A stretch of 7,626 nucleotides of DNA from Bacillota bacterium (GTDB lineage Bacteria > Eremiobacterota > SpSt-956 > JAKJGF01): assembly GCA_029555925.1 (NCBI GenBank), contig JAKPQU010000292.1, positions 1 through 7,626 of the forward strand. The letters are read 5' to 3'. Within the stretch, counting starts at the first letter, position 1. Each line of letters starts with the position of its first letter. The translations under genes were made by a program, and so were the position numbers. Below, piece by piece: positions 1-5,107 of this stretch. Under the pieces are notes generated by a model. That model did not search any database. It saw only the letters and a list, made by a program, of their open reading frames with translations, and had not been told where the DNA came from.

Positions 1-265
1 GCCTGACAGGCTCTTACGAAGAAAAATAATTTGCCTTATTTAATTTGTTTTACAGACAATAAATTAGCCCTTATTTAATTTTTAATTCTATATAAAAAAC
101 TAATTTTTCTTCTCCAGAGCCCGCCAGACAGAAGCTTTTTACGGATACCATTAAATGATTGTAAATTAAAAATATTACGAAAATTTTTTAACGTGTAAAA
201 AATTGTAACATTCCGGCAGAAATTATTCAGTAAGGAATGGAACGTTATTAACAGTCTCTTTCCTG
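1..265. other. AT-rich region without a convincing gene
   Basis: I find no supported gene or RNA here. Reading positions 3-29 forward gives L-T-G-S-Y-E-E-K then TAA, which could be the tail of a gene lying to the left, but eight codons cannot prove it. A 13-bp direct repeat, CCTTATTTAATTT, occurs at 34-46 and 69-81; in such AT-rich DNA it may be chance. TTTACA at 49-54 with TATTTA at 72-77 (17-nt spacer) is a weak promoter candidate. I cannot assign a promoter for the downstream operon with confidence. Confidence 0.5.
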
Positions 266-337
266 GCGTGATGCGTAACGCGTGACGCGTGACGGGTTTA
301 GTCTCTGTGCACCACGCATTACGCTTTACGCATTACG
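266..337. repeat. Degenerate heptamer repeat forming a long imperfect hairpin
   Basis: The left arm has four head-to-tail heptamers: GCGTGAT (266-272), GCGTAAC (273-279), GCGTGAC (280-286) and GCGTGAC (287-293). The right arm (312-337), read on the minus strand, repeats the pattern as CGTAAT, GCGTAAA, GCGTAAT and GCGTGG. The two arms therefore form an imperfect inverted repeat around a loop of about 18 nt. The block is far richer in CpG than its AT-rich surroundings, which suggests a dispersed or mobile repeat rather than local drift. It ends about 12 bp before the ATG at 350 and about 220 bp before the glycosyltransferase, so as RNA it would fold in the 5' leader. Similar GCGTRAY repeats occur in intergenic DNA of diverse bacteria; its function is unknown. 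Confidence 0.8.
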
Positions 338-349
338 AGGTCATTATTT

Positions 350-547
350 ATGGATAGTTATGAAACTAACTATAATATATTTGAGAAATTTATTCAATTT
401 TCATTTCTGAATACCCGGCTTCCCGGATCACTCACAACTGATTTTCACTATTTCAGGAAGGATAAAATAAAATTGAGTCGAATATTCCGAATATTAAAAC
501 TGCCAAGTGTTAAGTTATGGTGTTTACAGGAACAGAAAAAGGAGTGA
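350..547 (+). CDS. Doubtful 65-residue ORF, no recognisable family
   Basis: I do not recognise this protein. It opens with ATG and has GAGG at 337-340, nine bases upstream, a usable ribosome binding site, although this overlaps the last base of the heptamer hairpin. The product is basic and aromatic, with a Lys/Arg-rich middle, a single Cys near the end and no membrane segment. Its last codons (AAG-GAG-TGA) carry the GGAG that probably serves the glycosyltransferase ATG at 557, an arrangement typical of coupled genes. Against it, the composition resembles translated AT-rich leader DNA, and a palindrome at 481-495 lies inside it. It could be a small regulator or an antitoxin for the nucleotidyltransferase two genes on, but nothing in the sequence shows that. 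It may not be a gene. Confidence 0.25.
   Translation: MDSYETNYNIFEKFIQFSFLNTRLPGSLTTDFHYFRKDKIKLSRIFRILKLPSVKLWCLQEQKKE
481..495. promoter_or_regulatory. Perfect inverted repeat upstream of the glycosyltransferase
   Basis: AATATTC-C-GAATATT is a perfect 7+7 palindrome with a 1-nt centre, ending 61 bp before the glycosyltransferase start. If the 65-residue ORF around it is not real, this is a reasonable operator candidate for the two-gene operon. No clear -10/-35 pair lies beside it, and AT-rich palindromes of this size can arise by chance. Confidence 0.3.
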
Positions 548-556
548 AGATAGAAA

Positions 557-1801
557 ATGCTTTCCCCAATAGAGGTAGGGAAAAAATCTCTAGATAATTA
601 TATTTCAACTGCAGGAGAAAGAAAAATTCAGGAAATAAAAGATCTTGCCCGGAAACTTTCAGGTTCAAGGATTCTTCATATAAATCCTTCTGCCTTCGGT
701 GGAGGAGTCGCTGAAATACTTTTTACTATTGTCCCTCTTATGAGAGATATAGGACTTGAAGTAGACTGGTTTGCCATACAGGGAAATGAGAAAATTGTGA
801 AAATAACAGATGATATATGTAACGGATTGAAATCCAACAGGGTTGAAATTACGCCTGACATGCAGCATAAATATATGGAATTCTGTCAGGAACATGTAGC
901 AAATATTGAGGACAAATATGATTATATAATAATTCATACCTCTGATCCTGTTGGCATGGTAAATTTCAAAGAAAAATTCTCTGCCAGATGGATATGGCGC
1001 TGTGACCTGGATATAAGTTCTCCCGATCCCGATACTTGGACATTTCTATCTCCTCTCATAAAGAAATTTGACGGTTCCATATTTACGATGAAGCAATTTA
1101 TGAACCGTGATATAAAATTCAAAAATTTCGCTATAAGTCCTCCTACAATAGATCCTTTAAACTTAAAAAACAGTATACTTTCTCAGGAAGAATATAAAAA
1201 AATAGTGCAAAAACACGGAGTAAATCCCGATAAGCCTGTTATTCTGCAGCTTGCAAGCTTCCACCCTTCAAGAGATCCTGTAGGAATAATAGATGCCTAT
1301 CGCATTGTGAAAGAACAAATACCTGATGTACAGCTTGTACTGATTACATTTATAAGCAGTAACAATCCGGATTCATGGAAATATTACGAAAAAACAGTAC
1401 GTCATGCAGGTGAAGATTACAATATACATTTCCTTTCAAATATGAACGGAGTTGGAAGTATTGAAAGCAATGCCTTCCAGAGAGCTGCAAGTATAATTAT
1501 AAAGAAATCCACAAAAGAAAATTTTGGTATTGTAGTAACTGAAGGTCTGTGGAAGGAAAAACCTGTTATAGCAAGCAATGTAAATGGACTTTCCATACAG
1601 GTAGTAGATGAGATAAACGGTTTTCTGGTAAATAATACGGAAGAATTTGCAGAGAAAATTTTATTGTTATTAAACCAGCCGGAACTTGCCAGAAAAATGG
1701 GGATAAGAGGTAAAGAATATGTAAGAGAAAATTTCCTTATAACCAGACAGTTAAAAGATTATTTAACACTCCTCTGCAGACTGTCCGGCGTTACGGAATA
1801 A
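557..1801 (+). CDS. TreT-like GT4 family glycosyltransferase (trehalose synthase-related)
   Basis: This is a GT-B retaining glycosyltransferase of family GT4, closest to the trehalose glycosyltransferring synthase TreT, which joins NDP-glucose to glucose in the cytoplasm. The 414 residues match TreT length end to end. The Rossmann-type N-domain starts near residue 37 and has the family signature FGGGVAEIL (47-55) followed by V-P-L-M-R-D. W-I-W-R-C (145-149) and P-P-T-I-D-P (195-200) also match TreT. The C-domain has N-A-F-Q-R-A (305-310) and the E-x7-E motif (E321 and E329). The donor-binding loop, remembered as S-R-F-D-P-W-K-G in TreT, reads A-S-F-H-P-S-R-D (233-240), so the usual Arg is Ser and the Lys is Arg. 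Donor, acceptor or activity may therefore differ. GGAG at 541-544 is a somewhat distant ribosome binding site for the ATG. It forms an operon with the gene starting at 1815. The fold is sure; the trehalose product is not. Confidence 0.8.
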   Translation: MLSPIEVGKKSLDNYISTAGERKIQEIKDLARKLSGSRILHINPSAFGGGVAEILFTIVPLMRDIGLEVDWFAIQGNEKIVKITDDICNGLKSNRVEITPDMQHKYMEFCQEHVANIEDKYDYIIIHTSDPVGMVNFKEKFSARWIWRCDLDISSPDPDTWTFLSPLIKKFDGSIFTMKQFMNRDIKFKNFAISPPTIDPLNLKNSILSQEEYKKIVQKHGVNPDKPVILQLASFHPSRDPVGIIDAYRIVKEQIPDVQLVLITFISSNNPDSWKYYEKTVRHAGEDYNIHFLSNMNGVGSIESNAFQRAASIIIKKSTKENFGIVVTEGLWKEKPVIASNVNGLSIQVVDEINGFLVNNTEEFAEKILLLLNQPELARKMGIRGKEYVRENFLITRQLKDYLTLLCRLSGVTE

Positions 1802-1814
1802 AGGGAGAAAAAAA

Positions 1815-2822
1815 ATGATTATAGGAAACCCTGAATATTTTACCGGAGAACATATAGAAAAAAATCGTAAAAATACATCGGCAGTTCTTGCAGAACAGGT
1901 AGTTCACAGTCTTGAGCTTGTATCTTTACTTGTTTACGAAGGACTCGATTTTCTGTTTAAAGGTGGGAATTCGCTCCTTGTGCTGCTGGAGCATCCGCAG
2001 AGATTTTCTATAGATGTAGATATTGCTTCGGGAGAAACGAAAGAACATGTAGAAGAAATTTTAGATAAACTCGTTAAAGACTCCGATCTGTTTACCAGAT
2101 GGGAAAGAAGGGTTCATAAGACAAAACCATGGCTTCCCATGACAAGTTATTATATGTTCTATAACTCTTATTTTACAGACCCTGCTGAAACGAATATAAT
2201 GCTTGATGTACAGTTAAAAATGACCCGTTATGAAAAAATCCAGAAACCTGTTTGCTGCGGAAATTTCTACCAGTCAGAAACAAAGGTATGGCTTCCGTCC
2301 ATATCAAGTCTTATAGGTGACAAACTCCTTACCCTTGGCCCTTCTACACTGGGAATACCTCTTAATAAAAACAAAGAAGCCCAGAGATTAAAGCATAGTT
2401 TTGATGTATCACTGCTGGCTGAAAACAGCCCTTCTGTTGAGAAGATAAGGGAAAGTATAAATTTCTGCATGGAACAGGAAAATGCTCTTCAAAAGAAAAA
2501 TCTTACAATAAAAGAGGTCTATGAAGATACAATCAATCTGTGCAGATCTGTTCTGGATTTCAAGGAAGAACCGCCTTCTGAAAATCTATCTCCCTATCTT
2601 TATGAAATAGTTAAAGGAAGAAAACCTTTCGCAGAACATCTTCTATCAGGAACATATAGCTGGCAAGAGCTTCAAATCGATCTTGCAAGAGTGGCAGTCT
2701 GTTTTTCCTCTGTAATGGCCGGTGTATCGGATAAAGAATTCCACGATATCTTGAATTATAATCAAAGTGATAGATTATCTTTTTACTGGAATAAGGTAGA
2801 TAAATTATCAGGTATGTTATAA
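1815..2822 (+). CDS. AbiEii/AbiGii-type nucleotidyltransferase
   Basis: This is a DNA polymerase beta-like nucleotidyltransferase of the AbiEii/AbiGii toxin family. Characterised members, such as the MenT toxins, transfer nucleotides to tRNA and block translation. The motifs appear in order: K-G-G-N-S (49-53), then S-I-D-V-D (65-69) giving the metal-binding D67 and D69, the third acidic strand L-D-V (D131), G-D-K-L-L (168-172) with K170, and F-D-V-S-L-L (196-201) with D197. The rest is a helical C-terminal half. All expected catalytic residues are present, so it should be active. AAGGGAG at 1801-1807 sits seven bases before the ATG, and the gap to the glycosyltransferase is 13 bp, so the two are co-transcribed. 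The winged-helix AbiEi antitoxin normally encoded just upstream is absent. It could be an orphan toxin or a housekeeping or modifying enzyme. Transcription ends at the hairpin at 2900-2943. Confidence 0.8.
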   Translation: MIIGNPEYFTGEHIEKNRKNTSAVLAEQVVHSLELVSLLVYEGLDFLFKGGNSLLVLLEHPQRFSIDVDIASGETKEHVEEILDKLVKDSDLFTRWERRVHKTKPWLPMTSYYMFYNSYFTDPAETNIMLDVQLKMTRYEKIQKPVCCGNFYQSETKVWLPSISSLIGDKLLTLGPSTLGIPLNKNKEAQRLKHSFDVSLLAENSPSVEKIRESINFCMEQENALQKKNLTIKEVYEDTINLCRSVLDFKEEPPSENLSPYLYEIVKGRKPFAEHLLSGTYSWQELQIDLARVAVCFSSVMAGVSDKEFHDILNYNQSDRLSFYWNKVDKLSGML

Positions 2823-2899
2823 GTCAATCATCTGGCAACTCTCAGCCATTCTCGATTATTTTATCTGGCCTGTATAAAAAATCATATTGCAAAAAAATA

Positions 2900-2943
2900 A
2901 TAAAAAAATAAAAAGGGCCTTTTGGCCCTTTTTATTTTTTTAT
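2900..2943. terminator. Bidirectional intrinsic terminator
   Basis: A perfect 20-bp stem (2900-2919 pairing with 2924-2943) closes a TTTT loop. The GGGCC/GGCCC core is flanked by an A-rich left arm and a T-rich right arm, so either transcript has a GC hairpin followed by a U-tract. It lies between two convergent operons, 77 bp after the nucleotidyltransferase stop and only 6 bp after the stop of the last minus-strand gene, and should end both transcripts. Confidence 0.95.
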
Positions 2944-2949
2944 CTAAAA

Positions 2950-3687
2950 CTATTCTTTACTTCCTTTAAACGGTTCGGCAATAATTCTGCCAATACCTGT
3001 AGCAATACCTGTACCTACGGAAAGAACACCGCTTGTAACTCCGGCAGCAGTTCTCTCACCTATATTAAATCCTGCCTTTGTTCCTGCCACAAACCCCATA
3101 GTTGTGCCTTCAGAGGCATTTCTTACAGCATTTGCTATTTTCTTTGCTCCGGTTCCTCCCTTGGGATTATCTGCTACAGATTTATCTACTGCCAGATCCA
3201 CTGCTTTAGTAAAGTCTTTCGGAACATCTGCCATACCCATAAGTAGCCTTGCAAGGGCACCGAAAGCAAGTCCTGCTCCTGCTCCTACTGCACCGCCCAT
3301 AATATTCCATCCCATAGTGGCACCGCCAATTAAAGCACCGGCAACCATAGAACCTCCTATGGTAGTGAAAGTGAGAGGCCCTGTTGATACGCTGGCACCA
3401 TCGGCAACCTTATAAGATTCATTTCCTTCTACCATACCTTCAAGTGCTCCTGCAGGTGCCATAAGAGTGGCTCCTACGAGACCACCTACAAAACCGACAC
3501 CTTTTTCTATACCCCTTCTGATAAGACATTTTTCCTTATGAGGAAGAACTTCTGCCGGTTGTTCACCGGAAGAAATGACAGCCTGATCCTGAGTATTCTG
3601 TAAAAGGGTATCTTCCTGTTTTGTTCCTTCGGTCTTTTTCCCTGTTATAGTCTGCTGTCTGTTTACTAAATTAGTATTAATATTCAT
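2950..3687 (-). CDS. One-module glycine-zipper membrane protein (245 aa)
   Basis: This is the last gene of the minus-strand operon and the smallest of three paralogues; I do not recognise a named family. A polar N-terminus (1-52) ends in a degenerate D-Q-A-V-I-S-S tag. A single A-type module follows: R-R-G-I-E-K-G with a Gly-rich helix and A-P-A-G-A-L-E-G (57-84), an uncharged Gly/Ala hairpin (about 105-150, many G-x-x-x-G steps), a charged helix ending V-A-D-N (about 156-174), then A-S-E-G-x-x-x-G and G-F-N-I-G (191-210). No signal peptide is seen; the hairpin probably inserts in the inner membrane from the cytoplasm. It has one Cys (C54), while its two paralogues have none. ATG is supported by GGAGGTG seven bases upstream. 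The gene starts 16 bp after its neighbour's stop and ends in TAG next to the terminator. The gene call is firm; the function is unknown. Confidence 0.85.
   Translation of the reverse strand: MNINTNLVNRQQTITGKKTEGTKQEDTLLQNTQDQAVISSGEQPAEVLPHKEKCLIRRGIEKGVGFVGGLVGATLMAPAGALEGMVEGNESYKVADGASVSTGPLTFTTIGGSMVAGALIGGATMGWNIMGGAVGAGAGLAFGALARLLMGMADVPKDFTKAVDLAVDKSVADNPKGGTGAKKIANAVRNASEGTTMGFVAGTKAGFNIGERTAAGVTSGVLSVGTGIATGIGRIIAEPFKGSKE
2968..3528 (-). repeat. Single module (A type) of the 245-residue protein
   Basis: It encodes residues 54-240. It contains the full set of module parts once, so it shows that one copy can stand as a complete protein. The tail reads A-G-F-N-I-G-E-R, lacking the terminal Tyr. 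Confidence 0.7.
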
Positions 3688-3694
3688 CTGCTTT

Positions 3695-3701
3695 CACCTC
3701 C
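3695..3701 (-). promoter_or_regulatory. Strong ribosome binding site for the 245-residue protein
   Basis: GGAGGTG on the minus strand sits seven bases before the ATG and directly after the TAA of the preceding gene. It is the strongest of the three operon sites and is paired with the only ATG start, so this smallest protein may be the most heavily translated. Confidence 0.8.
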
Positions 3702-3703
3702 AC

Positions 3704-5107
3704 TTACTCCACTTTATCCTTTATGACACCTTCATAGGTTCCTTTTGCCATACCACCTGCGAAATGTCCGACTTCACCTACGGCATGAACGACCTTTTTG
3801 GCCACCTTGACTGCACCCTTTGCAACAGCTTCAACTACATCTTTAGATACTTCATAGGCTCCATCAACCACTTCTTTACTAACATCATATCCTTCTTTGA
3901 AGCCTTCCCTCGGAGCTGCGGCAAGACCGGTAAGGACTCCTTCCGTTGCATCCCTTCTCAAATCATAGGCTTTACTGTCAGTTTTTGCATTATCCGAATG
4001 GGCATGAACTACTGCTCTGGCTACACCTTCATGGAATTTTTCGGTTCTGTGTTTTCCTGCAAGATAGGCAAGACCTCCCAGAACAACTCCGCCTGCCGCA
4101 CCGATGAGAGCACCTGTAGTACCTCCTGTAGCAAGATAACCGACACCTGCGCCAAGTCCGGCTGTTTCGAGAAATACTATAGAATTGGTAATTGATGCAT
4201 TTCTATAACTGTGTCTGGTCAGATGGTTTACAGCTCCATCTTTATCCATGGCGTTATTGGAAACTTCATGATTTAAATCAACACCATTGAAGAAACCCTG
4301 AACTGGTCCTACAGGCAGGAATAAAGCGGAAGCTACGAGTCCTGAAGGAACCCCTACCACCACTTCTGCCGTTTTCTTAATGGCATTATCTATTTTCTGT
4401 CTTGTACTCAATTCTTCTTTCTTTACTTCTTCTTTCTTTTCTTCTGTCTTCGGAGGTTCGTATTTACCGGCAATAACACTGCCAATACCTTTCGCACCTT
4501 CAAGAAGACCCGAAACAGTGCCTTTACCTTCTTCCTGTCCTATCTTCCATCCGCTCTGGACACCTGCCTTCATTCCGGCAGGAAGACCTACAACAAAATT
4601 ACTTGTTACGTCCTGGATTTTATCGCCAGAAGGTTTATAATCGGCAGTTGATTTTTTAGCCTGTTCTGCTATATTTTTTTCCATTTCATCCTCAATCACA
4701 TTTTCAGCTACCATGAGTCCTACCTTGACACCGCCAAGAACAAGGCCTGCCGCGGAAAGACCTGCTATACCAAGGCCTCCTGCACCGAGAAGCACAGCAA
4801 GACCGGCTCCTGCAAGGCCTCCCTGAACTACTGTACTTAAACCATAGACACCGTTGGCATCATGGCCACCTGCAGCAGCATCAACACCTCCTTCGATAGA
4901 TGCAGGCAGAATACTTGTAGTGGCACCTTTAAGTCCTCCTACTACTCCGCCTATACCTTCAATACCTTTTCTTATGAAAGAAGGTTCGCCTGAACCGCTG
5001 CTTAAAGCAACAGTATCCTGCGGTGTAATATTATCACTCTGAGATTTCTTTTCCGTAAGAGGAGATTTCTTTATATCAATCGATGTATTAAGAGATCTAA
5101 TTTCCAC
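3704..5107 (-). CDS. Two-module glycine-zipper membrane protein (467 aa)
   Basis: This is the middle paralogue. The N-terminal tag is M-E-I-R-S-L with D-T-V-A-L-S at 31-36. The A-type module (43-215) begins F-I-R-K-G-I-E-G-I-G-G and has a hydrophobic hairpin at about 93-134. A short Lys/Glu linker (218-233) leads to a B-type module (236-415) with a second hairpin at about 308-350 and the B signature P-R-E-G-F-K-E-G-Y (399-407). The last 60 residues form a Val/Lys/Glu-rich amphipathic helix with roughly 11-residue repeats (V-S-K-E-V-V, V-S-K-D-V-V, V-K-V-A-K-K-V-V), the kind that lies on membrane surfaces. There is no Cys and no signal peptide. The start is GTG, chosen because AGGTGA lies six bases upstream and because M-E-I matches the larger paralogue. 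It overlaps the upstream gene by 11 bp, suggesting translational coupling. Function unknown; structural membrane role inferred. Confidence 0.85.
   Translation of the reverse strand: MEIRSLNTSIDIKKSPLTEKKSQSDNITPQDTVALSSGSGEPSFIRKGIEGIGGVVGGLKGATTSILPASIEGGVDAAAGGHDANGVYGLSTVVQGGLAGAGLAVLLGAGGLGIAGLSAAGLVLGGVKVGLMVAENVIEDEMEKNIAEQAKKSTADYKPSGDKIQDVTSNFVVGLPAGMKAGVQSGWKIGQEEGKGTVSGLLEGAKGIGSVIAGKYEPPKTEEKKEEVKKEELSTRQKIDNAIKKTAEVVVGVPSGLVASALFLPVGPVQGFFNGVDLNHEVSNNAMDKDGAVNHLTRHSYRNASITNSIVFLETAGLGAGVGYLATGGTTGALIGAAGGVVLGGLAYLAGKHRTEKFHEGVARAVVHAHSDNAKTDSKAYDLRRDATEGVLTGLAAAPREGFKEGYDVSKEVVDGAYEVSKDVVEAVAKGAVKVAKKVVHAVGEVGHFAGGMAKGTYEGVIKDKVE
3863..4402 (-). repeat. Module 2 (B type) of the 467-residue protein
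   Basis: It encodes residues 236-415. Shared B features are K-I-D-N-A-I-K-K at the start, a long polar, His/Asn-rich insert before the hairpin, A-R-A-V-V-H-A before H-S-D-N, and P-R-E-G-F-K-E-G-Y. It runs straight into the protein's C-terminal amphipathic helix. Confidence 0.7.
4463..4981 (-). repeat. Module 1 (A type) of the 467-residue protein
   Basis: It encodes residues 43-215. The hairpin (about 93-134) is the longest nearly uncharged run in the operon. The tail reads S-G-W-K-I-G-Q-E-E-G-K-G, with Gln in place of the usual Tyr, and the conserved D-N before the tail is replaced by D-Y. Confidence 0.7.

Noticed and set aside
3..29. Possible tail of an upstream gene (L-T-G-S-Y-E-E-K, stop)
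   Set aside because: Only eight codons are visible and another frame is open for longer, so it cannot be told from chance.
266..337. CRISPR array
   Set aside because: The units are contiguous 7-bp repeats without spacers, and the arms are inverted relative to each other.
665..1122. Minus-strand ORFs opposite the glycosyltransferase
   Set aside because: The plus strand encodes a clear GT4 enzyme here; the reverse frames show no domain.
3104..3415. Plus-strand ORF of 103 residues, rich in Ala and Pro
   Set aside because: It is antisense to the 245-residue gene; Gly/Ala codons read backwards give Ala/Pro runs. No ribosome site and no recognisable domain.
3764..4195. Plus-strand ORF of 143 residues
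   Set aside because: It is antisense to the 467-residue gene, with a Cys/Ser/Phe-rich shadow composition; the minus-strand gene has a ribosome site and paralogues.
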